A DNA stretch of 64,000 nucleotides from Roseovarius sp. A-2 (GCF_002072155.1 NZ_BDIY01000024.1:1-64000); one strand, 5' to 3'; shown: positions 54,019 through 63,163, counted from the stretch's first letter. Program-made: numbers and translations. The notes: generated by a model from the sequence alone, not told the origin.

Positions 54019-56025
54019 ATGGCGAGGGCGGGCAATAACGAGCGCGGATGGTTCATCGGTCTGCGCAAGGATCAGTTGGGTGCCCGGCTGCTGATGATGC
54101 TCAACAGCATCCGCCTCGCCGAAGATTACGGCACTGATTTTCGCATCAACTGGTTTCCGCGCGGGGCGATGGCCCCGAAACTCGACACGCCGTCGGATCT
54201 TTTTGCGCAGGAATTCATCAACCGGCATTTCATCGACAACGAGAGCTTCGAGGCGCTGGACAGCCTGACCAAGCCGCTCTGGTCCTTCCTCCAGGACAAG
54301 TCCCCCTCGCGGCTGGAGGAGCATCTGGCCGAGGGCGGGCATGTCCTGCTCGACGAAGGGTTTGAGATCGTGGAATTCCCGTGGGAAGATGGCAGCGATC
54401 TGCGCGGCCGCTTTCGCGGATTCATCAGCCGCATCGCCTTCAACCCGGTCGTGCAGCGCCATATCGGGGAGATCGAGACGGCGATGGCGCAGGGCTGTGG
54501 GCGCGTCGTGGCCTATCACATCCGGCGCGGCGACATTCTCAACGAGGACCCGTGGAAGCACAAGGAATGGCCCGCCAAGATCGAGCCGGACGAGCTTTAC
54601 TCGGCCTACCTGGAAAAGAACGCCGGGGCCGGGGCGCTGGTGTTTTCCGATCAGGCCGAGAGCATCGCGCGTTTTACCACCGCGCACAGCCAAGTGCGCA
54701 GCATCACCGATCTGGTTGATCTTGAGGGGTGCAAGCCGGTGCAGCGCGATTTTCTAGAACTTTTCGCGATGTCACGCGCCTCTGAGATCGTGGCCCCGCC
54801 GATCAGCGCCTTCAGCCGCGCCGCCGCCCGCCTGAGCGGACAGGAGCGCAAATGCTTTCACGAGGTGATGACCCTTGCGGAACGCGACGCCGCCTATGAG
54901 CATCTGGTGAACCGGTTCAACGCCGGGGTGGAGAATTTCATCACCCCAAGCGAGGCCGCGCATGTTTATGTGAAACTCGCGCGTCGGCTACAAGAAACCG
55001 GGCGCGAGGCCGAGGCATGGGAGATCGGGCAGAGCATTCTGGATGCAGGTGCCGACAACGCCTTCATGGCGCTGATGCACGCCACCAACGGGATATATCT
55101 CAGCAAATGGGACGAGGCGCTCACCTATGTCGAGATCGCCCTCGCCAATCCGAACCAATGGCAGGAGAACTATATCTCCGGCCTTGCCATAAGGGCGCAT
55201 ATCCTGGGCGCATTGGGCAAGCGATTTGGCGCGCGGCGGTCGTTCCTGCGCGCCTTCTGGCAAAAGCCGATGCTGCCAGATGTGACTGTTCTGGGGTCGG
55301 TCATGATCAAGCGCGGGCGGCTCAAGCCGGGTGCGACGCTGCCCTTTGACCGGGCCACGCTGATGGCGCTGCCGGTGCGCTATCAGCAGACCAATATCGT
55401 GGTACAGCAGGGCAAGGTCCTGCGCAGACGGGCGGCGGATCTGTCAACTATCGCCATCGAATGGCCATGGTTCCCGCTCGATGGCAAGACCGGGCGGTTG
55501 TTGCAGTCAACGCAGGAACTTGAAGCAATGCGGAAACGCCTTCTGGCGCATGAAACTTGCGTGCCCGGGGCCGGACCGTTCAGCTTTTGCGCACTGCTTG
55601 AGGCGCGGATGGGGCGGCTCGATGATGCGTTTGCGCACAATACCGAGGCGGTGGCGCTGACCCCGGACGATCCGCTTGTGCGCAAGCGGCAGGCAGAAAT
55701 CCTGCTGCTGCGTGGCGATCACGAGGCGGCGCTGTCCGAGATGAACGCCTGCCGCACTAGCGCCCCCGATCACGCCTTCTGGCATTTCCTGACCGGGCAG
55801 ATCCACGAGCAGGCGGGCGACATGGCGGCGGCGCGTGCGCGTTTCGAGCAGGCCTCGGCGATGGATGACAGTACCGCAGAACTGCATGCTTACCTTGCCG
55901 AGGTGTGCCGCAGAATGGGCGACGAGGATGCCGCCGTCACGGCGCTCGACCGCGCCGCCGAAATCGCGCCCAACCAGCAACGCTACCGCAACCGGCGTGA
56001 TAGGCTGTTGCGCAAACAGGCGTGA
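54019..56025 (+). CDS. fucosyltransferase-like (HxRRGD) plus TPR-repeat protein
   Basis: The 668-residue protein has an N-terminal part (~1-290) with QLGARLLMMLNSIRLAEDYG and the motif RVVAYHIRRGDILNEDPW (~163-180). HxRRGD is the nucleotide-sugar-binding signature of alpha-1,2/1,6- and O-fucosyltransferases (GT-B). The rest (~300-668) holds alpha-helical TPR-like repeats: AWEIGQSILDAGADNAFMAL, RLDDAFAHNTEAVALTPDDP, GDHEAALSEMNACRTSAPDH, GDMAAARARFEQASAMDDST and GDEDAAVTALDRAAEIAPN. TPRs commonly recruit a protein partner or acceptor. The gene is rightward and divergent from the fusion gene. The sugar donor is inferred only from the motif. Confidence 0.75.
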   Translation: MARAGNNERGWFIGLRKDQLGARLLMMLNSIRLAEDYGTDFRINWFPRGAMAPKLDTPSDLFAQEFINRHFIDNESFEALDSLTKPLWSFLQDKSPSRLEEHLAEGGHVLLDEGFEIVEFPWEDGSDLRGRFRGFISRIAFNPVVQRHIGEIETAMAQGCGRVVAYHIRRGDILNEDPWKHKEWPAKIEPDELYSAYLEKNAGAGALVFSDQAESIARFTTAHSQVRSITDLVDLEGCKPVQRDFLELFAMSRASEIVAPPISAFSRAAARLSGQERKCFHEVMTLAERDAAYEHLVNRFNAGVENFITPSEAAHVYVKLARRLQETGREAEAWEIGQSILDAGADNAFMALMHATNGIYLSKWDEALTYVEIALANPNQWQENYISGLAIRAHILGALGKRFGARRSFLRAFWQKPMLPDVTVLGSVMIKRGRLKPGATLPFDRATLMALPVRYQQTNIVVQQGKVLRRRAADLSTIAIEWPWFPLDGKTGRLLQSTQELEAMRKRLLAHETCVPGAGPFSFCALLEARMGRLDDAFAHNTEAVALTPDDPLVRKRQAEILLLRGDHEAALSEMNACRTSAPDHAFWHFLTGQIHEQAGDMAAARARFEQASAMDDSTAELHAYLAEVCRRMGDEDAAVTALDRAAEIAPNQQRYRNRRDRLLRKQA

Positions 56026-56345
56026 AGCATCCAATCTGAGGGGGCAGGATGGAGTGGATGGCCAGGTGCCGCCGTTGATTTTTGTCCACCCTCGCGGCAC
56101 ATCTCTTGCACGGGCAAGGTTCGTAACAGGCCATTCAATGCCCATAACGCCAATCCCCGACTCTATCGCAAAAAGTCGAACAGGCTCTGCTGGGTGGACT
56201 GGTCCTGCGTCAACGGGTCGGACCGGCCCGAATCGGGGCAGAAAGCATGGCGCTGCTTGCATTCTATGCCTGTGCCATCGCGATGCAGATAACGATGATG
56301 CGCGGGCCGTGACGATTGGTCGACACGGCGGTGACGGCAAGGCCG
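56026..56345. other. 320-base intergenic region, no recognised gene
   Basis: It lies between the convergent TPR and MBL genes. On the + strand a ~50-codon open stretch (about 56150-56311) reads VEQALLGGLVLRQRVGPARI then MALLAFYACAIAMQITMM, with no start codon placed well and a TAA before it. It could be a relic of a coding sequence. I recognise no terminator, RNA or mobile-element end. Confidence 0.4.
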
Positions 56346-57242
56346 TCAGGCCCTGTCCTGCCGGTCCGCGGCCTGCGTCAGATCGGGCGGGTCAAAGCAG
56401 ACATGCTCGCCAAAGCAGAGCGCCAGACCGTCCTGCTGCGCCACCCAATCCGCCGGCAGGGTGACTTCGCCGCTCGTCGTCCATTGTCGCCGCGCCTGCC
56501 CTGCCATCCAGTCATTCGGCGGCCCCAGCGTCGAAGCGCGATGCGTCACGTTCCAGATGAAATAGTGATGCGGCACGATCACCCGGGGCCGCAGCCGGTC
56601 GCGGATCGTCTCGATCTGCTCATATCCCAGCACATGCTGCGAACCGTCGATAGGCAAGAGCGCCACATCGACATGCCCCAAGCGCTCCCAGATCTCCGGT
56701 GACGGGTCGGGGCGGTTGTCACCCCAATGCAGGATGCGCAAACCCCCCGTTTCAATCAGCAGGAGCGTATTGTCGAACGAACGCCAATTATCGGGCGGCA
56801 GCGTCTCCATCGGGGTGAGCTTGCGGGTCAGCCCGGCCCAGTCCACATCCGCGTGCGAGGTGTCCGAGACATGCTTGTCGGCTATGCCGGTGATCGCAAC
56901 ATCAGCGAACTCATAGCGCCCGATAAGCCGGTCGAGCAACGTGCTCGCGTGCAGTCGGTGCAGGGCGTCATGGTCGAAATGGGCATGGGTCGAGAGGCCG
57001 ATGTCCACCTCGACCTCTGGGAAATCGAACAGATACCAGTTCCATGTGCCCCAGGGCGGGTTGCGCCACGGGTCGATCATCAGCGTCAGCCCCGAGGGCG
57101 TGGTGATCCGGAACGCCGAGCCGCCGAAATAGGCCAGCCGCACCGGCCCTTCGGCGGGCGCGGCCTGCTGCCGCGCGATCATGCGGTTGTTATTCTCGCT
57201 CTGCTTCCAGGCCCATAGCCCCTCATCCAGCTGATCCGTCAT
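56346..57242 (-). CDS. MBL-fold metallo-hydrolase (UlaG-like)
   Basis: The 298-residue protein has the metallo-beta-lactamase motif STHAHFDHDAL (~residues 78-88, HxHxDH). Further metal-ligand candidates are ILHWGDNRPDP and the late PHHYFIW. RLAYFGGSAFRI and LMIDPW precede it as in the UlaG / lactonase-like and phospholipase-like branch. There is no signal peptide, so it is cytoplasmic. It is the last gene of the Liv operon, 25 bases after the AhpD-like gene. GGAGG before ATG 57242 fixes the start. Substrate unknown, possibly a lactone or phosphoester imported by the transporter. Confidence 0.82.
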   Translation of the reverse strand: MTDQLDEGLWAWKQSENNNRMIARQQAAPAEGPVRLAYFGGSAFRITTPSGLTLMIDPWRNPPWGTWNWYLFDFPEVEVDIGLSTHAHFDHDALHRLHASTLLDRLIGRYEFADVAITGIADKHVSDTSHADVDWAGLTRKLTPMETLPPDNWRSFDNTLLLIETGGLRILHWGDNRPDPSPEIWERLGHVDVALLPIDGSQHVLGYEQIETIRDRLRPRVIVPHHYFIWNVTHRASTLGPPNDWMAGQARRQWTTSGEVTLPADWVAQQDGLALCFGEHVCFDPPDLTQAADRQDRA

Positions 57243-57267
57243 CCCGGTCCTCCCCTGCCGCAACCCT

Positions 57268-57813
57268 TCAGGCCAGCATTTGCCCGACGCCCTCTTCGGT
57301 CTCGATCTGAAGCGAATCGTTGAACCGGTTGAAAAAGCCGCACAGCGCGATGCGCAGGGTCAGTTCGACGATCTGCTCCTCGGTGAAATGCCGTTTCATC
57401 TCGTCGAAGATCGCGTCCTTCATGTAGTTGAAGCTGTTGGTCACCTGCACGGCATAGTCGCGCACCAGCAGATCAACCGCATCGAACCCCTCCGGCTCGT
57501 CGACAAGAATATCCTCGACCGCAGCCGCGCTCAGCCCATGCGACACGGCGCGCGGCGCGTGATGGCCGATGCAATACTCGCATTTGTTGATGGTCGAGAC
57601 GGTGACCAGCGCGATCTCCAGGTAACGCTTGGGCAGCACCGCCTCGTCATGTAGCTCCAGCAGGAGCCCCATGATATGCTTGACGGCGAGTGGCCGGTGG
57701 GCAAACACCTTCACCTGGTTGAGAAAGGGACCGTAGTCGCGCGCGTAGCGCTCGTAGATGGGGCGGACCTCCTCGGGCACCTCGTCGATCTCGACATCTC
57801 TGACACGGGCCAT
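57268..57813 (-). CDS. AhpD-like / carboxymuconolactone decarboxylase family protein
   Basis: This is an all-helical 181-residue protein. INKCEYCIGHHAPRAVSHGL (~residues 75-94) contains the redox-active Cys-x-x-Cys and His of AhpD-like members. The C-terminal FNRFNDSLQIETE helix is typical. Such proteins reduce peroxides or take part in lactone ring chemistry. It lies 53 bases after the binding-protein gene of the Liv operon, beyond a strong stem-loop, and 25 bases before the MBL gene. Confidence 0.85.
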   Translation of the reverse strand: MARVRDVEIDEVPEEVRPIYERYARDYGPFLNQVKVFAHRPLAVKHIMGLLLELHDEAVLPKRYLEIALVTVSTINKCEYCIGHHAPRAVSHGLSAAAVEDILVDEPEGFDAVDLLVRDYAVQVTNSFNYMKDAIFDEMKRHFTEEQIVELTLRIALCGFFNRFNDSLQIETEEGVGQMLA

Positions 57814-57833
57814 GTTATCTCCGTTTTGGCTAT

Positions 57834-57858
57834 GAGAGAGGGGCCGCGCCCCTCTCTC
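57834..57858 (-). other. stem-loop between livK-type and ahpD-type genes
   Basis: GAGAGAGGGG and CCCCTCTCTC pair perfectly (10 bp) around CCGCG. Neither side carries a T-run, so it is better seen as an mRNA-protecting or attenuating structure than a terminator. Confidence 0.7.
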
Positions 57859-57866
57859 GTGGGGTT

Positions 57867-59075
57867 TCAGAATTCAAGGCGTTGCAGGACCACATCCTTG
57901 CCGTCCTGAATTTCGGAGAGTTGGAAATCCCGACCGAGCACCATGCCCTCCTCGTCGAATTCAAGGCTGCCGGACGCGCCGGAATAGTTGATCTCCTCGC
58001 CCGCGCGCAGCGCCGCCAGACCGTCGGCGATGTTGTAGACCGTGGTCTTGCCCTCGCCGGTGGTCACGTCCCAGACGGCGCGGGCCACGGCGGCGCGGTC
58101 TGTCGTCCCGGCCTTCTCGATAGCCAGCAGCAGCGCCGACATCTGATCGCGCCCAGCGGTGCCGAACGGGTGCTGCACCGATCCGGTATCTTCCAGTCCC
58201 ACCTCTTCCAGATATTGCTTGTAGGCGGGGGAGGACAGTGCGGGAACGGGAAAACCATGAATCACCCCGTCCCCCGCCGCGCCGACAGTCTCCTTGAACT
58301 GCTCGCCGGTCGAGAGCGAGGTGGTGATGACAACGCCCTCGTAACCCTGTCGGTACAGCTCTTTGTAAACGGCGGTGAAATCGGCGACGTATGACGGGAT
58401 GAACACCGCCTCCGGCGATTTCGCCATCAGTTGCGTCACCTCAGAGCGGTAGGACGATTGCCCGGCATTGTAATAGAACGGCTCCTGCACAAGCGCATCC
58501 TGCCCCACGCGCTCTATGAAACCGTCCATCATTGAGCGGGTGAAATCGTTGTTGAGCGCCATCAGCGCGTAGCTCTCGATCCCTCGGCTTAGTACCAGAT
58601 CGGCAATCGCCCGGCCCCAGATCGGCGAGAGCGGTTGAAAGTTGAATACCAGCCCCTTTTCGTCGGCGATCGGGATATCAGAGCTCGACGAGGTGCACAT
58701 CTGGATCACGTTTGCACTCTGACACTTGGGCATGGTCCCCAATGTGACCGAGGATGAAAACGTGCCGATGATCCCCAGCACCTGATTGACGTTGATCAGC
58801 TTGTCGGCGGCACGCACGGCTGTCTCCGGGTTGGTCTCGGAGTTCTCCTGATAGAGCCGGATCTGTCGGCCCAGAATACCGCCCGCAGCATTCACCGCCT
58901 CCGCCACCCGCTTGTGCGAGGCGGTGATATTGGGGCCAAAGGGTCCACCACCGCCGGTATTGGGGGTGAGCGACCCTATGGCGATCTCGCCGTCCTGCGC
59001 GCGCAGGATCGACGGCGTTGCAAGCGCGGCCACGCCGCTGGCGAGCAGGGTTCGTCTTGTCCATTCGATCTTCAT
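57867..59075 (-). CDS. branched-chain-type ABC transporter substrate-binding protein (Tat-exported)
   Basis: The 402-residue precursor starts with a Tat-type signal, EWTRRTLLASGVAALATPSI (residues 4-23), then LRAQDGEIAIG. The mature part follows the Leu/Ile/Val-binding (peripla_BP_6) fold: GSLTPNTGG, NAAGGILGRQIRLYQENSE, and FGTAGRDQMSALLLAI. The ligand is not necessarily an amino acid: the operon also carries an AhpD-like and an MBL hydrolase, and the family binds aromatic acids, amides and urea too. It is downstream of the two permeases (17-base gap). Confidence 0.88.
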   Translation of the reverse strand: MKIEWTRRTLLASGVAALATPSILRAQDGEIAIGSLTPNTGGGGPFGPNITASHKRVAEAVNAAGGILGRQIRLYQENSETNPETAVRAADKLINVNQVLGIIGTFSSSVTLGTMPKCQSANVIQMCTSSSSDIPIADEKGLVFNFQPLSPIWGRAIADLVLSRGIESYALMALNNDFTRSMMDGFIERVGQDALVQEPFYYNAGQSSYRSEVTQLMAKSPEAVFIPSYVADFTAVYKELYRQGYEGVVITTSLSTGEQFKETVGAAGDGVIHGFPVPALSSPAYKQYLEEVGLEDTGSVQHPFGTAGRDQMSALLLAIEKAGTTDRAAVARAVWDVTTGEGKTTVYNIADGLAALRAGEEINYSGASGSLEFDEEGMVLGRDFQLSEIQDGKDVVLQRLEF

Positions 59076-59092
59076 GTCAATCTCCTTGTTGG

Positions 59093-60025
59093 TCAGGGGT
59101 CATGCGCCTTCTGCCGGGCGCTTCTGTCGATAGGAGTCTGGAATTTCCGTTCCGGCAGCAATCCACGCGGGCGCAGACGCAGGGTGACGATGAGCAAGAG
59201 CCCGATGGCGATGATCCGCAGCGCCGACATCTTCTCGGCATCCAGCGCATCGGTGAAATCGCCGACAAAACGAGTGCCTTCGAGGAACACCATGACCGCC
59301 CCCGCGCCCAGCAATATGCCGCGATTGTTGCCCGCGCCGCCGACGATAACGGACATCCAGATGAACATCGCCACCACCGGCATGAACACCTCGGGGCTGA
59401 TGTTCTGCACGTAATGGGCATAGAGCGCGCCCGCGAGCCCCATGAAGAACCCGCCCACTGCAAAGATCTGAACCCGGTGCCGCAGTACGTTCTTGCCCAG
59501 CACCTCGGCCACCACATCATCCTCGCGTATGGCACGCAGCGTGCGCCCCATCGGCGCGCGCCGGATCGCCTCGCAGATCGCGTAGGTCAGCACCACGCAG
59601 ACCGCGACAAGGCCGAGATAGAAGACCGGATACTGCTCCGGGGCGATGATCTCGCCGAATGGCCGCGCCTCGATGCGCAACCCGCGCGGGCCTTCGGTGA
59701 TCTGATCCTCGTTGAGCACGATAAGCCGGATCATCTCGCCCACGCCCAGCGTCACGATGGCAAGGAAATCCTCGCGCAATCGCACCGACAGGAGCGCCAC
59801 CGCCGCGCCCATGACCAGCCCCGCAAGGCAGGCCGCGGGAATGGCAAGGCCCAGCGGCACGCCCAGCTTCACCGACAATAGCCCCGAGGTATAGGCCCCC
59901 AGCGCATAGAAGCCGGCAATGCCGAAATTGACCATTCCGGTGATGCCCCATTGCAGGTTGAGTGCCAGCGCGAGGATCATGAAGAACCCCACGAAGGTGC
60001 CCATGGAGATGAGATAGGCGCTCAT
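59093..60025 (-). CDS. livM: branched-chain-type ABC permease (LivM)
   Basis: The 310-residue membrane protein has the LivM signature FMILALALNLQWGITGMVNF (~residues 15-34), several hydrophobic stretches (e.g. AIPAACLAGLVMGAAVALLS), and the loop MGRTLRAIREDDVVAEVLGK (~187-206). It forms the channel with LivH. Start 60025 overlaps the LivH stop (ATGA); the longer frame runs inside livH. Confidence 0.9.
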   Translation of the reverse strand: MSAYLISMGTFVGFFMILALALNLQWGITGMVNFGIAGFYALGAYTSGLLSVKLGVPLGLAIPAACLAGLVMGAAVALLSVRLREDFLAIVTLGVGEMIRLIVLNEDQITEGPRGLRIEARPFGEIIAPEQYPVFYLGLVAVCVVLTYAICEAIRRAPMGRTLRAIREDDVVAEVLGKNVLRHRVQIFAVGGFFMGLAGALYAHYVQNISPEVFMPVVAMFIWMSVIVGGAGNNRGILLGAGAVMVFLEGTRFVGDFTDALDAEKMSALRIIAIGLLLIVTLRLRPRGLLPERKFQTPIDRSARQKAHDP

Positions 60026-60885
60026 TTCTTGATCTCCGCCGTTCCGAACAGCCCCTGCGGCCGCACCAGCAGCAGCACCGCAATGATCACGAAGCCCACC
60101 GCGATCTTGTAAGTCGAGGGCAGCACGAGGATTGTCGCCTCCTCGGCCAGTCCGACCAGCACTGCGCCTAGGATCGCGCCGTAGGGCGAGCCGATACCGC
60201 CGAGAATCGCGGCGGCAAAGATCGGGATCGTGAGGTTCCAGCCGACCAGCGGCTCGATAACTAAGTCGAGTCCGGCAAACACCCCCGTCAGCCCGAAAAG
60301 TGCACCGCAAAGGGCGGTGGTGAACGCCGTCACGCGCGCCGCGTTCACCCCGCGAATCGCCGCCAGCATCGGGTTGTCCGCCACCGCCCGCATTGCCCGC
60401 CCGATGCGACTATGCGCCAGAAGCAGGTGCAGCATGACACCGATCAGCAGGCTCCAGACGATGATCTCCAGCTGTTCGGGGGTGATACGCGCGCCCCATA
60501 TCTTCCACGGACGTTGCAGCGGAATGTCAAAGCCACGCACATCCGCCGAGTAAAACAGCCGTATTACGTTCTCGAGGATCAGCGTCACCGCGATCGACAC
60601 CACCAAGAGCGTAATCGCGGACTGCCCCTGCATCGGGCGGAACACCGCCACATGCGTGCCCCAGACCACCAGCGCGGTCAACGCCATTGCCCCCGCCGCC
60701 GCCAGCGGCAACGGCAGGCCCAGTGGCACGTTGAGCGTATAGGCGGCGAAGGCCCCCACCGTGATATACCCGCCAATCGCGAAATTCGGAAACCGCAGGA
60801 TGCCGAAGAGCAGTGAAAACGCCATCGCGGGCGGCGCGATGAGGGCGGCGTTGACCAGTGCGTTGACGATCATTTGAAGGCTCAT
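60022..60885 (-). CDS. livH: branched-chain-type ABC permease (LivH)
   Basis: The 287-residue permease has GILRFPNFAIGGYITVGAFA (~residues 29-48), a hydrophobic core, RIGRAMRAVADNPMLAAIRG (~165-184, EAA-like loop) and the terminal LLLVRPQGLFGTAE that is shared by LivH proteins. Partner of LivM. It overlaps LivF and LivM by ATGA. Confidence 0.9.
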   Translation of the reverse strand: MSLQMIVNALVNAALIAPPAMAFSLLFGILRFPNFAIGGYITVGAFAAYTLNVPLGLPLPLAAAGAMALTALVVWGTHVAVFRPMQGQSAITLLVVSIAVTLILENVIRLFYSADVRGFDIPLQRPWKIWGARITPEQLEIIVWSLLIGVMLHLLLAHSRIGRAMRAVADNPMLAAIRGVNAARVTAFTTALCGALFGLTGVFAGLDLVIEPLVGWNLTIPIFAAAILGGIGSPYGAILGAVLVGLAEEATILVLPSTYKIAVGFVIIAVLLLVRPQGLFGTAEIKK

Positions 60886-61598
60886 GCGCGCGTCCCCAGA
60901 TAGAGGTCCGAGATTTCGCTCGAGGCGAGCAGCGCCTCGGCAGTACCGTCGAGCGCGACCCGCCCCGCCGCCATGACGACGCCGCGATGCGCGATGCGCA
61001 GCCCCTCAATGGCGTTCTGCTCGACCATCAGGATCGCCACGCCTTCGGCATTGACGCGGCGCACGATATCAAACATCTGCCGTACCATCAGTGGCGACAG
61101 TCCCGCCGAGGGTTCGTCGAGTAACAGCACACTTGGCTCCAGCATCATCGCCATGCCAAAGGCCACCATCTGCCGCTGCCCGCCCGACAGATTGCCCGCC
61201 CGCACCCGGCGCAACGGTTCGAGATCGGGAAACATCCCGTACACCCGCGCGCAGGCGGCATCGGTTCGGGGCGGATCCGTCCATGCGCCCATGGTCAGGT
61301 TCTCATGCGTCGTCAGTTGGCGAAAGACGTTGGCCTCCTGCGGCACATAGGCCATGCCCGAGCGCGCGATGGTGGCGGCCGGCAGCCCGGCGATCTCGCG
61401 CCCGGCGATGCACACACTGCCCGACATTGGCCGCACTACCCCGGCGATGGTCTTGAGCAGGGTCGACTTGCCCGCGCCATTCGGCCCGATGATGCAGGTG
61501 ATCTGCCCTGCGCACAGGTCGAGCGTCACCTCCTGACAGATCACCGCCTTGCCATAGCCCGAGGTGAGACCCCGCGTTGCGAGCACCGTCTCAGCCAT
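60882..61598 (-). CDS. livF: branched-chain-type ABC ATPase (LivF)
   Basis: This 238-residue ATPase has Walker A IIGPNGAGKSTLLKTI (~residues 35-50), the signature NLSGGQRQMVAFGMA (~136-150) and Walker B SVLLLDEPSAGLSP (~156-169), characteristic of LivF. It overlaps LivG by eight bases and LivH by four. It works as a heterodimer with LivG. Confidence 0.92.
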   Translation of the reverse strand: MAETVLATRGLTSGYGKAVICQEVTLDLCAGQITCIIGPNGAGKSTLLKTIAGVVRPMSGSVCIAGREIAGLPAATIARSGMAYVPQEANVFRQLTTHENLTMGAWTDPPRTDAACARVYGMFPDLEPLRRVRAGNLSGGQRQMVAFGMAMMLEPSVLLLDEPSAGLSPLMVRQMFDIVRRVNAEGVAILMVEQNAIEGLRIAHRGVVMAAGRVALDGTAEALLASSEISDLYLGTRA

Positions 61599-62364
61599 CC
61601 GTCACACTCCCCAGATAGGCCTCGATCACCGCCGGATCGCGGCGCACATCGTCAAAGCTGCCCCTGGTCAGAAGACTGCCCTGCGTCATCACCACCACCG
61701 GGTCGCAAAGCTGCGCGATCATGTCCATGTCATGCTCGACGATGAGAAAGGTCTTGCCATGCTCGCGATTCAGGCGGCGGATCATATCCGTCAGCGTGTT
61801 CATCAGCGCCGGATTGACCCCCGCCCCCGGCTCGTCGAGCAGAATGAGGTCGCAGTCGATCATCAGCGTGCGCGCAAGCTCCAGCAGCTTCTTCTGCCCA
61901 CCTGAAAGATCACCGGCGTAATTGTCGCGCAGATGCGTCAGCGTCGCGATCTCCATTACCTCGCAGGCGCGGCGGTAAACCTCCGCCTCCTGCGCACGGA
62001 CGGCGCCGGGGCGCAGGAAGATCGGCCAGAATCGTTCGCCCAGCTGCGCCTGCGGGGCCAGCATCAGGTTCTCCAGAACGGTCATGCGCTGAAACTCGCG
62101 GGCAAGCTGAAAGGTCCGGATCAGACCAAGCCGCGCCCGCCGCCAAGGGGCCAGCCGGGTGACGTCCTGTCCATCGAGGCGCACCTCGCCCGCATCCGCG
62201 CGGATGACGCCGCTCAGCAGGTTGAACAGGGTCGATTTGCCCGCGCCGTTGGGACCGATCAGGCCGGTGATCGTACCCCGCTCCACGTCAAGCGACATGT
62301 CGCGCACCGCCTGCACACCGCCAAAGCTGCGGCTCATGGCGCGTGCGTGCAATAGCGGGTTCAT
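61591..62364 (-). CDS. livG: branched-chain-type ABC ATPase (LivG)
   Basis: The 257-residue ATPase has Walker A LIGPNGAGKSTLFNLLSG (~residues 35-52), the LivG loop RTFQLAREFQRMTVLEN (~84-100), the signature DLSGGQKKLLELARTL and Walker B LILLDEPGAGVNP. It is the first transport gene after the TetR gene (ATGA overlap), so regulator and transporter genes share one message. Confidence 0.92.
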   Translation of the reverse strand: MNPLLHARAMSRSFGGVQAVRDMSLDVERGTITGLIGPNGAGKSTLFNLLSGVIRADAGEVRLDGQDVTRLAPWRRARLGLIRTFQLAREFQRMTVLENLMLAPQAQLGERFWPIFLRPGAVRAQEAEVYRRACEVMEIATLTHLRDNYAGDLSGGQKKLLELARTLMIDCDLILLDEPGAGVNPALMNTLTDMIRRLNREHGKTFLIVEHDMDMIAQLCDPVVVMTQGSLLTRGSFDDVRRDPAVIEAYLGSVTDG

Positions 62365-63017
62365 GTCCGGCCCCCATCGGCAAGGCGCAGCCGGATCAGG
62401 TCTGCCAGAAGGGCCAGGGCCGCCCGCGCCTGCGCCGCGTCAGGCTCGATCATCTGACCTACCCGCAACCCGCGCAGCGACGAGGTCACCACCAGCATCA
62501 GCGTCTCGGCCTCGTCATGGCGCAACCCCGCCGCGCCGAACACCTCGCGCGCGGTTTCGCGGTAGCTCGCGAACATGGAGCGCATCCAGCCCTCGACATG
62601 CTGACGCAGATCCTTATCGCCGCGTGAGGCGGTCATCATGTCGATGGTGACCGACACATAGGTATCGGTCATCAGCCCGGTCCATGCCCGCTCGATGAAC
62701 TCCTCTGCGGAAAGGGTGCGCTTGAGGTGATCCGCGCGAATGCCCGCTGCCGCCTTGACCACCGACGCCCACATGCCACCGGTGGCGCGCTTTACCAGAT
62801 CCGCCCGTGTATCGAAGTGATGCAGGATGGCCCCGCGCGATATGCCCGCACGGTCCGCGATCATCGTCGTCGTCAGATTGGCATAGCCGATTTCCGCGAT
62901 CAGGGCGATTGTCGCCGCACAGATCTTTTCGATAGTCGCGGCAGAGCGCTCGTCCTGCGTCCGGCGGCGCGCGGTCTCTTTGCCCTGTTGTGCAATGTCG
63001 TTCCGACTCGGCTTCAT
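62361..63017 (-). CDS. TetR-family transcriptional regulator
   Basis: The 218-residue protein has an N-terminal helix-turn-helix, TTTMIADRAGISRGAILHHF (~residues 48-67), and a variable helical ligand-binding domain. Start at 63017 follows GGGGAC; the frame is open 16 codons upstream without a good site. It begins the leftward Liv operon and probably represses it until a substrate-derived ligand binds. A perfect palindrome sits 51 bases upstream of the start. Confidence 0.88.
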   Translation of the reverse strand: MKPSRNDIAQQGKETARRRTQDERSAATIEKICAATIALIAEIGYANLTTTMIADRAGISRGAILHHFDTRADLVKRATGGMWASVVKAAAGIRADHLKRTLSAEEFIERAWTGLMTDTYVSVTIDMMTASRGDKDLRQHVEGWMRSMFASYRETAREVFGAAGLRHDEAETLMLVVTSSLRGLRVGQMIEPDAAQARAALALLADLIRLRLADGGRT

Positions 63018-63067
63018 GCGGTCCCCCTTCGGAGAAAGCACAGCATAAAGCGCTGATTCGTTCAACT

Positions 63068-63083
63068 TACAATCATGATTGTA
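63068..63083. promoter_or_regulatory. TetR-type operator candidate
   Basis: TACAATCATGATTGTA is a perfect 16-base palindrome, the form and length typical of TetR-family operators. It lies 51 bases upstream of the TetR start and 81 bases from the stop of the next gene. It may overlap the operon's promoter. Confidence 0.65.
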
Positions 63084-63163
63084 TGTAAATTGGTGGCCCG
63101 TCTATCTAAGCCTGCCCAGAATTTATGCAGGCGCCCGACACAGGCAGGCCTCAGACAAACGCG

